From Clostridium transplantifaecale (GTDB taxonomy: Bacteria; Bacillota; Clostridia; Lachnospirales; Lachnospiraceae): a stretch of DNA of 64,000 nt. Positions 35,637 through 44,423 of this stretch are shown piece by piece (position 1 is the stretch's first letter; each line of letters begins with the position of its first letter). The notes beneath the pieces were generated by a model. It did not search any database, was not told the DNA's origin, and was given only the letters and a program-made list of their open reading frames with translations. The translations under genes were made by a program, and so were the position numbers. The DNA is taken from assembly GCF_900626075.1 (NCBI RefSeq), contig NZ_UYZY01000008.1, forward strand, positions 1 to 64,000, written 5' to 3'.

Positions 35637-36383
35637 TCATACCAGTCTCACTATCTGCTCATATAAACAGCTGCTATGTTCCGTTTGGAATGTTTGGTTT
35701 ATATGCATATGCCCGAAGAACCAGTGTTTATAACTAACAGTTTCTCTAATTCTTTGTAGATAATCTGTTAATTTATCCACATGATATAAACCGCTTCCTG
35801 CATCCATTTGCTCCAGGAGAGAAGTGTATGGGCTATGTGTAATGATATAATCAACCTCATTAGCAGCCTTCTTCAAATTCTGTACGCCTTCTTTCATCTC
35901 TGTTTCTGATGGTAACTCACGTTCCCACCATGAAACATGATTGATACGAAACATTTTTGAATAATCTCTCCTCCATATTTTGATTTTTGGGTCTCCCTTA
36001 TCCAAAATACCATCAATTATATCGTGGCTGCTTGCTCCGCCGAATGTAAAGAATCTGATCCCTTCTATATTGTAAACCTGGCCGCGCATTAGATGAATGA
36101 CGGACGGACGAATAAAATTAACTTTACCGCCGCACCACTCCGTTATTGGCAAGGCGTCTAAAATATCATAATTGTCGTGATTACCTGAAACAAATAAAGT
36201 TGTAAATGGTTTGCCTTCGAGCCAATCAAGATTATATTTTTCTGCATTTGATTCATGCCATATACCAAAATCCCCGCAAACTATAACATAATCTCTCTTT
36301 GTCAGTTCTTTTTGTTCCGGAAAACTCCCTGTTCTAAGCCTACTCATCCAGTTACCATGTGTATCTCCTGTCACATAAATAAT
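35637..36383 (-). CDS. Calcineurin-like metallophosphoesterase, probable ATT start
   Basis: 248 residues. Complete metal-binding set: TGDTHGNW, CGDFGIWH, SGNHDNYD, ITHSPYT and FGHMHIN. The family usually begins M-I-Y-x-TGDTHG. Here the codons are ATT-ATT-TAT-GTG-ACA, directly after an in-frame TGA, and AGGAGG is 8 bases before the first ATT. The only other candidate, GTG at 36374, is 17 bases from the ribosome site and would shorten the first beta strand. No other gene is close enough to suggest a pathway. The region is lower in G+C than its surroundings. Confidence 0.85.
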   Translation of the reverse strand: MIYVTGDTHGNWMSRLRTGSFPEQKELTKRDYVIVCGDFGIWHESNAEKYNLDWLEGKPFTTLFVSGNHDNYDILDALPITEWCGGKVNFIRPSVIHLMRGQVYNIEGIRFFTFGGASSHDIIDGILDKGDPKIKIWRRDYSKMFRINHVSWWERELPSETEMKEGVQNLKKAANEVDYIITHSPYTSLLEQMDAGSGLYHVDKLTDYLQRIRETVSYKHWFFGHMHINQTFQTEHSSCLYEQIVRLV

Positions 36384-36730
36384 TCAAACCACCTCCTATA
36401 TGTATATAGATATTGTATATGGTTATTTTATTCGGCTAATAACCTATCAACCACTTCATTTTATCACAACAACCAAACGCCGTCCATTCATGTAGGTGTA
36501 CCTCATGAGCTGCACCTATAATCGTTCTTCACATGTTATGATATAAAATGCAGATTTCCTCAGTTCTACCACTGCATGTTCTTTAATTTTTCATTGCTGT
36601 CATATTCTCAGCTCGGATTTTCGAATCACTCTTCAAACTGCATAACCAAAATATAAATACGGTACTATCATCAATAAAATAAGTAATTTACATTTTTTCC
36701 ATTATTTTGTATACTTAATACATCAAGTGA
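36384..36730. other. AT-rich intergenic region
   Basis: About 350 bases between the metallophosphoesterase and the PEBP gene. No terminator, repeat or convincing coding frame; it should hold both genes' promoters. Confidence 0.35.
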
Positions 36731-36749
36731 AAGTAAGAGGAGGAACAAT

Positions 36750-37253
36750 ATGAAAGTCATCAGTCACGGAATTGTTAACGGCATTATTGAGGACAAGTAC
36801 GGTAAGCGCGGTTCCCATTTCAACGAATTCGGGATGTCGACCTATTCCCTTCCGTTCGAAGTTCTGGATGCCCCGGAAGGAACAAAAAGTTTTGCACTTC
36901 TCCTGGAAGATAAGGACGCATTTCAGGTCAATGGAGGTTTTTCCTGGATTCACTGGACCGCCGCCAACATAACAAGAAGTAAGATTGAAGAAAATGAGAG
37001 CCAGACCGCCGCCGATTTTGTCCAGGGCGTCAACACCTGGAACTTTAAGCAGAGCAGTCCCGAGACTAAAAAGCTTACCGCCTTTTACGGAGGCATGGCT
37101 CCGCCGGATGCGCCGCATATCTATGAGCTCCATGTATACGCCCTGGACTGCCTCCTTGATCTGGAAAATGGATTCCTGATGAACCATATGTTCCGCCAGA
37201 TGGACGGACACATCCTGGATCAATATACGCTGAAGGGCGAATACAGTAATTAG
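36750..37253 (+). CDS. YbhB/YbcL family (PEBP-like) protein
   Basis: 167 residues. Phosphatidylethanolamine-binding-like fold, seen in SFALLLEDKDAF, GFSWIHWTAANI, YGGMAPPDAPHIYELHVYALD; the Asp and His of the anion pocket (APPDAPH) are kept. GAGGAGG precedes the ATG. The biochemical role of bacterial members is not settled. A hairpin follows at 37322-37361. Confidence 0.88.
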   Translation: MKVISHGIVNGIIEDKYGKRGSHFNEFGMSTYSLPFEVLDAPEGTKSFALLLEDKDAFQVNGGFSWIHWTAANITRSKIEENESQTAADFVQGVNTWNFKQSSPETKKLTAFYGGMAPPDAPHIYELHVYALDCLLDLENGFLMNHMFRQMDGHILDQYTLKGEYSN

Positions 37254-37321
37254 TGAAAGAGCGGTAAAAAGCAGGGAATGCTCAAAGACCTGACTAAACG
37301 GAAACAGAATGAATGCAGGAA

Positions 37322-37361
37322 ACGCTGCACCCAAATAAAAATTTTATCCGGAGTGCAGCGT
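37322..37361 (+). terminator. Probable intrinsic terminator
   Basis: ACGCTGCAC (37322-37330) pairs with GTGCAGCGT (37353-37361); the T run begins about 8 bases after the stem. Confidence 0.55.
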
Positions 37362-37461
37362 CTCTTCTGTTTTTTATTGTTTCAAGATTTATCGGGCCGT
37401 TGACTTTCCCTGTGCTTTCGTCCCCGCTCAAAGCAAAGATGTTTAAAATGGTCTGCGCCGG

Positions 37462-38946
37462 TTATGCAAACGGATTCTCAGTCTTATAGAGCATATTCTT
37501 CGGCTGATTGAATCCAATCTCTTCCGCATCTACCCCGATATACTTGAACACCTCGTAAATTGCCTTCCCGTAATGGCCGAAGGCTACCGCTCCGTGATGC
37601 GGGAAGTTCTTTTCAATCAACACATGACGGTAGAAACGGTTCATCTCCGGAATTGCGAAAATTCCAATAGCACCAAAGGAACGGGTGGCGACCGGAAGCA
37701 CCTCTCCCTGGGCGATGTAGGCCCGGAGTTTGCAGTCCGCCGTGCTCTGCAGGCGGAAAAATGTAATATCGCCCGGCACAATATCCCCCTCCAGCGTCCC
37801 CTGCGTCACTTCCTCGGGAAGCGCCCTGGCCATAATGAGCTGGTATTTCATTTCGCAGAACGAAAGTTTCTTTGAACTGGTGTTGCCGCAGTGGAATCCC
37901 ATAAAAGTTTCCCTCTGGCTGTAATTGTGAACTCCTTTAATATCCTCTTCATAGAGGTCGGCCGGTACGGAATTGTTGATATCTAAGAGAGTTACCGCAT
38001 CTTCACTCACACAGATCCCTATAAATTCACTCAGTGCACCATAGATATCCACCTCACAGGATACCGGAATTCCCCGGTCCGTCAGGCGGCTATTTACATA
38101 ACATGGCACGAAACCAAACTGTGTCTGGAATGCCGGCCAGCATTTGCCTGCTATCGCCACATATTTTCGGTATCCCTTATGCTCCTCCACCCAGTCCAGC
38201 AGCGTCAGTTCGTATTGCGCCAGTTTTTCCAGTATTTCCGGTTTACGGTTGCCCGCGCCAAGTTCCGCCTCCATGTCTTTTACCACTCCGGGTATCCGGT
38301 CATCACCCGCATGTTTATTGAACGCTTCGAATAAATCCAGTTCGGAATTTTCCTCAATCTCCACCCCCAGATTGTAAAGCTGTTTAATCGGGGCATTGCA
38401 GGCAAGAAAATTGAGAGGTCTCGGACCGAAGCTTATGATTTTCAAACCGGACAGTCCCACAACGGCCCGGGCAATCGATACAAATTCATGAATCATATCG
38501 GCGCACTCTTCGGCCGTACCGACCGGATACTCCGGTATATACGCCCTGATACCGCGCAGCTTCAGGTTATAGCTTGCATTTAACATGCCACAGTATGCGT
38601 CTCCGCGCCCCTGAACCAGATTGTTTCCGCTCTCCTCGGCCGCCGCGATAAACATAGACGGTCCGTCAAAATGCTTCGCCAGCAGAGTCTCCGATATCTC
38701 CGGACCAAAGTTTCCAAGATAAACTGCAAGCGCGTTACAGCCGGCTGCTTTTACGTCCTCCAGCGCCTGTACCATGTGGAGCTCACTCTCCACGATGCAG
38801 ACAGGACATTCATAAATATTCTGTGCGTCATACTTCGCCCTGTAGGCCTCCACCAGTGCCTTTCTCCTGTTTACGGAGAGGCTCTCAGGAAAACAGTCCC
38901 GGCTTACGGCCACAATTCCTATTTTTACTTCCGGTATGTTATTCAT
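37462..38946 (-). CDS. L-fucose/L-arabinose isomerase family protein
   Basis: 494 residues from ATG 38946 (GGAGG 8 bases upstream). Two-domain sugar isomerase: the N-terminal alpha/beta part (IGIVAVSRDCF, GCNALAVYLGNFGPE) and the C-terminal metal site with CEVDIYGALSEFI and GFHCGNTSS. HHGAVAFGHYGKAIYEVFKYIGV closes the fold. It should convert an aldose to a ketose that the xylulokinase-family enzyme from the gene upstream phosphorylates. The sugar is not known; a pentose or 6-deoxyhexose is likely. Confidence 0.88.
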   Translation of the reverse strand: MNNIPEVKIGIVAVSRDCFPESLSVNRRKALVEAYRAKYDAQNIYECPVCIVESELHMVQALEDVKAAGCNALAVYLGNFGPEISETLLAKHFDGPSMFIAAAEESGNNLVQGRGDAYCGMLNASYNLKLRGIRAYIPEYPVGTAEECADMIHEFVSIARAVVGLSGLKIISFGPRPLNFLACNAPIKQLYNLGVEIEENSELDLFEAFNKHAGDDRIPGVVKDMEAELGAGNRKPEILEKLAQYELTLLDWVEEHKGYRKYVAIAGKCWPAFQTQFGFVPCYVNSRLTDRGIPVSCEVDIYGALSEFIGICVSEDAVTLLDINNSVPADLYEEDIKGVHNYSQRETFMGFHCGNTSSKKLSFCEMKYQLIMARALPEEVTQGTLEGDIVPGDITFFRLQSTADCKLRAYIAQGEVLPVATRSFGAIGIFAIPEMNRFYRHVLIEKNFPHHGAVAFGHYGKAIYEVFKYIGVDAEEIGFNQPKNMLYKTENPFA

Positions 38947-39049
38947 ATCTATATCCTCCATCTTTTTTATTGCTTCGGATGTTATCACTGCGGGCGACAT
39001 CAATGCGGATGCGACGGCATTATCACTGCGGAACGGCCACATACTAGCC

Positions 39050-40573
39050 CTACAGCTTCGCCAACTCTTTAAAATCCAGCTTCAGGCTGCGGTACAGGTT
39101 CCTGTAGAGTTTATGGTACTCTGCATAAGTTTCCGCATTGTCTTTATCCGGTTCGGTGCTGCTCTCCACTCCAATGAGCATATCGCAAGCCTCCTCCACG
39201 CCCGGATAAATGCCGCAGCCCACGCCGGCCAGAATAGCGGCTCCCAATGCAGGGCCTTCTTCCTGCTTCACAGTTTTTACACTGCAGCCATAGAGATCAG
39301 AGAGCATCTGACGCCAGACCGCGCTTCGGCCTCCGCCTCCGCAGGCCATCATTCGGTTGACTTCCACTCCCATTTCCCTGAGAATATCATTACAGTCACA
39401 AAGAGAGTATGCAACGCCCTCCATAACAGCGCGAAGCAAATGTTTTTTCGTATGGATGGCAGACAGTCCGAAAAATACTCCCCGGCAGTCCGGATCCAGA
39501 TGCGGCGTTCGCTCTCCCATCAGATAGGGAAGATAAAACAGTTTATCGCTTCCGGCCGTCACTGTATCCACATACCTGTTGATAAGGTCATACACGTCTT
39601 TCCCCTGTGAGTTAGCCTCCGCCACATAGTCCTGGCAGAACTGATCCTTAAACCACTTCAGGGAAAGGCCTGCGCCCTGTGTCACGCCCATGATATGCCA
39701 CGCGCCCGGAACGGCGCAGCAGCATGTATGTACCCTGCCTTTTGGATCGATGGAAAGCTTACTGCTGTGGGCAAATACCACGCCAGATGTCCCAATCGTG
39801 GTAAATGCTGTTCCATCCCGAACTACTCCTGTTCCCACGGCAGCAGCCGCGTTGTCACCCGCGCCTCCCACTACCTTGACGCCGGTGTGCAGGCCGGTTT
39901 GGGATGCAATTTGCGGAAGCAGTGCGCCGGTTACCTCGCAGGATTCGTAGACCCTGCCCAGCATGGATTTATCAATTGCCAGGGCATCCAGCACCTCCTT
40001 CGACCAGCCGCGTCCCGGCACATCGAGAAGCTGCATACCGCTGGCATCAGATACCTCGGTGGCAAATATTCCCGTCAGCACATAGCGGATATAATCCTTG
40101 GGAAGCAGAATATGACGGCATCTTTTAAAGTTATCCGGCTCATGATTTCTCACCCACAGAATTTTAGCCGCCGTCCAGCCGGTTAACGGAGGGTTGGCCG
40201 TGATTTCAATCCAGCGCTCTCTTGGCATGATATCGAGCATTTCTTCCGTCTCTTTTCCTGTTCTCTGATCGCACCAGATAATGGAGGGACGTATCACCTC
40301 TCCCGACTCATCCAGCATAACCAGTCCGTGCATCTGCCCGGACAGCCCGATACCTGCGATATCTGCAGCAGGTACTTTGGATTTTTCCACAACGCTCTTT
40401 AACGTTTCCAAAACCGCGTCCCGCCAATCCTCCGGCCTCTGCTCGGCCCAACCGTTCTCAGGCTGATACAGAGGATATTCCCTGGAAGAAGAACAGACGG
40501 CATTTCCTGCCTCATCAAACAGCACCGTCTTCGTCGCGGACGTCCCCACGTCAATCCCAATCAGATAGTTCAT
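39050..40573 (-). CDS. xylB: Xylulokinase (FGGY family)
   Basis: 507 residues, typical XylB length. NYLIGIDVGTSATKTVLFDEAG (phosphate 1), IGLSGQMHGLVMLD and GGAGDNAAAAVGTG (phosphate 2), and ACGGGGRSAVWRQMLSDLYG near the C-terminus. Phosphorylates D-xylulose or a similar ketose. Between an AraC regulator and a sugar isomerase on one strand; no xylA is present in the window, so the ketose probably comes from the neighbouring isomerase. Confidence 0.93.
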   Translation of the reverse strand: MNYLIGIDVGTSATKTVLFDEAGNAVCSSSREYPLYQPENGWAEQRPEDWRDAVLETLKSVVEKSKVPAADIAGIGLSGQMHGLVMLDESGEVIRPSIIWCDQRTGKETEEMLDIMPRERWIEITANPPLTGWTAAKILWVRNHEPDNFKRCRHILLPKDYIRYVLTGIFATEVSDASGMQLLDVPGRGWSKEVLDALAIDKSMLGRVYESCEVTGALLPQIASQTGLHTGVKVVGGAGDNAAAAVGTGVVRDGTAFTTIGTSGVVFAHSSKLSIDPKGRVHTCCCAVPGAWHIMGVTQGAGLSLKWFKDQFCQDYVAEANSQGKDVYDLINRYVDTVTAGSDKLFYLPYLMGERTPHLDPDCRGVFFGLSAIHTKKHLLRAVMEGVAYSLCDCNDILREMGVEVNRMMACGGGGRSAVWRQMLSDLYGCSVKTVKQEEGPALGAAILAGVGCGIYPGVEEACDMLIGVESSTEPDKDNAETYAEYHKLYRNLYRSLKLDFKELAKL

Positions 40574-40675
40574 GTGATACCCCTTTCTCTGTATTGTTCT
40601 ATCTATGATTATATCTTGCCGCGATTCCTCTTTCCAGACTAAAACTTGACCTTACAATAGCACTTTCTTGCCTTT

Positions 40676-41512
40676 TTATTCCCTTTTTCCCATCCGTTCC
40701 CTGTAAATGCTCGGCAGACAGCCATAGCGCTTTAAAAATGCTTTGGCAAAAGCGCGGCTGTTAGGAAATCCGTTATTAAGCGCCACGTCGTTCAGGCTGT
40801 GAGTTGTGCTCATCATCTCCCGCAGTGCATACTCGGTCCTCAGGTTCAGAAGATACGTCTTGTAGCTGACATTGGCATATTTCTTAAACATCCGTGACAG
40901 ATAGGTGGGTGAAAAACCAAATTTGTCCGCCACGCTCTGCAGCGTAATTTCACGGCTGTAATTTTTCTTCATATAAGAAGTGATGCCAGACAATTTTTCC
41001 AGGTGGCGTTTCTGACGGATTGTATCCTGATTTTCTTCGGTCTGCATAAGCTTCGTAACCATCAGATACAACAGCTCCAAAAACAGGCTCCGAACCTTGA
41101 GTTCGAATGCAAACTGCTTCTGCTGGTATATGATAAACATCTCCCCGATCAACCGGGCCAGAATCCCGTCAAACTCCTCTCCCCGCTTCAGAAATACCGT
41201 GCGGCCGTCCTCCTCCAGATAACTGGAGAAACAGCTCAGAGGAATCTGGACCACAACGGTTTTATTCGGCTCTGGCGATTCAATAGAATGAATCTCATTG
41301 GAATTTACAATTACAAAGTCTCCTGCCTTAAGAGGCCGGCTGTTTTCCCCAAAGAAAAATTCGAGCCGGCCTTCCATCACGAGGAATATCTCTATCGAGC
41401 GATGCCAGTGGCCGGCCCGCCGGTAGCTGCCGTCCTTCCCCTCAAACAGAAACATTTTAAACGGCAGGTCCTCATTGGGCAGCACCAGTTCATGGTCGAA
41501 ATCTCCGTTCAT
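40676..41512 (-). CDS. AraC family regulator with cupin sensor
   Basis: 278 residues. The N-terminal cupin (HRSIEIFLVMEGRLEFFFGE, AGDFVIVNSNEIHSIE) binds the effector; the C-terminal double HTH (ITLQSVADKFGFSPTYLSRMFKKY, NDVALNNGFPNSRAFAKAFLKRYG) binds DNA. First gene of the sugar operon with xylB and the isomerase, so presumably its activator. Confidence 0.93.
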   Translation of the reverse strand: MNGDFDHELVLPNEDLPFKMFLFEGKDGSYRRAGHWHRSIEIFLVMEGRLEFFFGENSRPLKAGDFVIVNSNEIHSIESPEPNKTVVVQIPLSCFSSYLEEDGRTVFLKRGEEFDGILARLIGEMFIIYQQKQFAFELKVRSLFLELLYLMVTKLMQTEENQDTIRQKRHLEKLSGITSYMKKNYSREITLQSVADKFGFSPTYLSRMFKKYANVSYKTYLLNLRTEYALREMMSTTHSLNDVALNNGFPNSRAFAKAFLKRYGCLPSIYRERMGKRE

Positions 41513-41662
41513 AATAGTTCCTCCTTATGGGCTCATTTTACCTCAAACGGCAGGTCCATGCAACCGGCTTTCTCCGGCAGCAAAACGCCGTTTCGCGCCG
41601 CAACCCTCGGGTTTTCTGTGACTTTCGCTACGCTCCACTCACAAAAAACACCTCGCGGAATA

Positions 41663-42019
41663 CTACCTGTGAACAGTAACCTCCGTTAACTTTTCCACCT
41701 GCTCGAGCATTACCTCCGTCTCATCCAAAATCAGTCCTATCTTTTCCTTTGTAATATAATCGTAGTGAATCCCGCACGCCACCGTTACAGGGCAGCCCCA
41801 GGCCTCAAACAGGATCTTAGCCCACCGGGCGCTGACCGCGCCTTCCCTGTGGCCGTCCTCCTCCATGGTATGAAGACCGTCGGCACTGCAGATGCTGACG
41901 GCGCCAATATGGGTTTTCATTCCGCCTACAAGGAGAATATGTATGCCCTGGTTCAGCAGCGAAATTTCTGCCGTTATTGGATAATTGAGAACCGTCTGCC
42001 TATATGTAACCCTTTTCAT
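41663..42019 (-). CDS. lpdD: LpdD-like prenylated-flavin chaperone subunit
   Basis: 118 residues. Short alpha/beta protein of the LpdD-like family that accompanies UbiD-type decarboxylases (LLVGGMKTHIGAVSICSADG, TVACGIHYDYITKEKI). It is thought to help load or hold the prenylated FMN cofactor. Third gene of the ubiD-ubiX-lpdD operon, 51 bases after ubiX. Confidence 0.8.
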   Translation of the reverse strand: MKRVTYRQTVLNYPITAEISLLNQGIHILLVGGMKTHIGAVSICSADGLHTMEEDGHREGAVSARWAKILFEAWGCPVTVACGIHYDYITKEKIGLILDETEVMLEQVEKLTEVTVHR

Positions 42020-42070
42020 AATCCGTCCCCCTTTTCGCCTAATCTGCCTTTTTCATCCAATCTGCCTGAT

Positions 42071-42739
42071 TCACCCAGTCATTTCTTTTTCTGCCAATCT
42101 ATCCTCTTCTCCCAGTCTATCCTCTTCTCCCAGTCTATCCTCTTCTCCCAGTCTATCCTCTTCTCCCAGTCTTCCGTCCTCGCCCCAGCGGCAGAAGTAC
42201 TCCGCGTCAATACCAAACTGATCCAACACTTTTCCCGCGATATGCGCTGTTAATGCCTCCACCGAATCAGGATGGTTGTAGTAGCTGAGCACCGGTGGAA
42301 TGACTACAGCCCCCATCTGGCTGATCTCATACAGATTTCTCAAATGAATCGTGCTGAGAGGAGTTTCCCGCGCTACCAGCACCAGTTTTCTCCTCTCCTT
42401 TATTGTCACATCAGCCGCCCTGAGGAGGAGATTGTCGCTGTATCCGCTGACAATCCCCGCAACTGTTTTCATACTGCACGGCACTACAATCATCCCGGCG
42501 GTACGGAATGTCCCGCTGGCTATGGCTGCACCGATGTTGCTGTTATCGTAAACCGCATCGGCCATGGCATTCAGTTCCTCCCGGGTCAGGTTTGTCTCCT
42601 GAGCCAGTGTCATTTCGGCGCCTCTCGTATATACAAGGTGTGTTTCAATTTCCGATCGGCGAAGCTGTCTCAGAATTTCCACGGCAATGGGAACGCCGGA
42701 TGCTCCGCTGATACCTATCACTAATCGAGTTTGATCCAT
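42071..42739 (-). CDS. ubiX: UbiX family flavin prenyltransferase with repeat-expanded tail
   Basis: 222 residues; typical UbiX is about 185-200. GISGASGVPIAVEILRQL, VVPCSMKTVAGIVSG and RETPLSTIHLRNL are the FMN and dimethylallyl-phosphate binding motifs. Makes the prenylated FMN used by the UbiD enzyme. After the usual end (about FGIDAEYFCRWGE) it carries four copies of GEEDRL encoded by an 18-base tandem repeat. Starts within the last 19 bases of ubiD. Confidence 0.92.
   Translation of the reverse strand: MDQTRLVIGISGASGVPIAVEILRQLRRSEIETHLVYTRGAEMTLAQETNLTREELNAMADAVYDNSNIGAAIASGTFRTAGMIVVPCSMKTVAGIVSGYSDNLLLRAADVTIKERRKLVLVARETPLSTIHLRNLYEISQMGAVVIPPVLSYYNHPDSVEALTAHIAGKVLDQFGIDAEYFCRWGEDGRLGEEDRLGEEDRLGEEDRLGEEDRLAEKEMTG
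42099..42170 (+). repeat. 18-base tandem repeat, four perfect copies
   Basis: Unit CTATCCTCTTCTCCCAGT at 42099, 42117, 42135 and 42153, with a degenerate fifth copy (42171-42188). In frame within ubiX (GEEDRL per unit), so copy-number change keeps the gene intact. Confidence 0.97.
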
Positions 42740-44196
42740 TTGTCAGGATTCACCTCCATAAACTGTGACCGCACAAAATGTTCTTTTAAATGGAAGGGCA
42801 CGGTGCAGTCGAAAATAGCCTTGCAGGATATGCCCCTGTCTGAAATCGACGGACTGTAATACGGCTGGGCGCTTGGATCCAGCGGATGACAGCGCACGCC
42901 CGGCAGGAAAATCGTATCCACATCCCCCTGGTATCTTGTATTCATCGCCCACATCACATCGTCGGTATCAAAGATATCCACATCTTCATCTACCAAAATC
43001 ACATGTTTCAATTCGGAAAAAGCGCTGAACGCCAGGATGGCCGCCTGTCTCTGACGTCCTTCATCACTGGCCATGCTCTTTTTAATCTGCATGACGGCCA
43101 TATATTTACCGCCGCCCGACGGATGACAGTACACATTCTGAAGACGGCCGGGCATTGCGCGCTCCACCAGGTCGTAAATACTGGCCTCCGTGCAGATTCC
43201 CGCCATATTTACATGCTCCATGCCCGGACCGATGCAGGTCTGCATAACCGGATGTTTCCGGTGTGTCACGGCCTTCACCTTGATCATCCAGCACTGGTCG
43301 CTGGCCCCTCCGGTATAACCCGGGAATTCCGGCATGGCATAACCCGTATGGCTGTTCTGATCCTCCTGGACACGGCAGTTCGGCATAACCTCGCCCTCAA
43401 TTACATACTCTGCATTTGCAATTGCCAGCTCTGAAACGGTTTTGCACCTGCACATCTTTACCGCAGACTCCCGAAGCGCGCCTGCGATGGAGAGCTCATT
43501 GTAACCGAGCGGCGTTGTCGGCGGCTCAAAGCAGGAGGTAATCTCAATCGCCGGATCCACGCCGATGCTGACGGAAATCGGCAGCGTCTGTCCCAGTTCC
43601 TCCGCCCGCACGGCCATTGCACCAATGTGCCTTGCTCCGGGAGTAAAGAAAATGGAAAGCTCATCTTTTCCCTGAATGCAGAGCCTGTGGATCGTCACAT
43701 CCCCAATCCCGGTATCGGGATGGCTGGCATAACACATGCCGAGGGTAATATAAGGTCCGGCATCTACCGGTGTGTTGGTCGGCGCCGGAACTAACCGGTT
43801 CAAATCAAAACCGGGTTCCGAGGCCAGATGCACTACCTCCTGGCAGGGCGCCTCCTCCACCGTCACCGGCTGAATCGGACGGCTCACACACTCGCATAAA
43901 AGTTTCGGAAGATTTTCCGGCTCACATCCCAGAAGCGTCCCCACCCTTTTCCTGCTGCCGAGGACGCCGATTGCAACCCTGGCATCGTCAAAGCCCTTAA
44001 CCTTGTTAAATATCATCGCCGGCCCATTCACCCTCGTCGGCCTTTGCACCGTTCCTCCGGCTCCAATATGGCGGTACACACCCGACAATTCCGCCATCGG
44101 ATCCGCTTCCACATCCGTTTCCACCAACTGTCCCGGTATCTCCATCAAAACCTGGAGCGCTGTCCTCAAATCCAGGATCTCTGTCCGATTGTTCAT
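42721..44196 (-). CDS. UbiD family non-oxidative decarboxylase
   Basis: 491 residues, normal for UbiD/LpdC. Features: FNKVKGFDDARVAIGVLGSRKRVG, TIHRLCIQGKDELSIFF, IAGALRESAVKMCRC and HVILVDEDVDIFDTDDVMWAMNTR. These prenylated-FMN enzymes reversibly decarboxylate aromatic or unsaturated acids. With UbiX and LpdD-like proteins encoded next, the cluster resembles gallate/protocatechuate or 4-hydroxybenzoate decarboxylase operons (LpdBCD, VdcBCD). Substrate not determined. Confidence 0.93.
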   Translation of the reverse strand: MNNRTEILDLRTALQVLMEIPGQLVETDVEADPMAELSGVYRHIGAGGTVQRPTRVNGPAMIFNKVKGFDDARVAIGVLGSRKRVGTLLGCEPENLPKLLCECVSRPIQPVTVEEAPCQEVVHLASEPGFDLNRLVPAPTNTPVDAGPYITLGMCYASHPDTGIGDVTIHRLCIQGKDELSIFFTPGARHIGAMAVRAEELGQTLPISVSIGVDPAIEITSCFEPPTTPLGYNELSIAGALRESAVKMCRCKTVSELAIANAEYVIEGEVMPNCRVQEDQNSHTGYAMPEFPGYTGGASDQCWMIKVKAVTHRKHPVMQTCIGPGMEHVNMAGICTEASIYDLVERAMPGRLQNVYCHPSGGGKYMAVMQIKKSMASDEGRQRQAAILAFSAFSELKHVILVDEDVDIFDTDDVMWAMNTRYQGDVDTIFLPGVRCHPLDPSAQPYYSPSISDRGISCKAIFDCTVPFHLKEHFVRSQFMEVNPDKWIKLD

Positions 44197-44245
44197 CTTG
44201 ATTCTCTCCTTTACATGAAACTGCTTATTCTTAATCCCACTTTAC

Positions 44246-44266
44246 AGTTACCTGTGAACCGTAACT
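44246..44266. promoter_or_regulatory. Candidate LysR operator in the ubiD-lysR intergenic region
   Basis: AGTTAC-N9-GTAACT is a perfect inverted repeat between ubiD and the divergent LysR gene. A partly matching sequence occurs at the end of lpdD (41663-41685), possibly by chance. Confidence 0.4.
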
Positions 44267-44423
44267 TTTATGTAACCACTGTCTCTATTATATTATTGGA
44301 AGGGATTGACAAGCAATTCTGATTCAAGTATGATCAATTCCATAATCGAATTGATATATACTGCGGCCGATTATGGGACTTATAAGGGAAACAGTTCCGT
44401 TTCATTGAGAAGGGGGAATTGAT

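Noticed and set aside
42099..42188. CRISPR-like repeat pattern
   Set aside because: Units are contiguous, without spacers, and in frame with ubiX.
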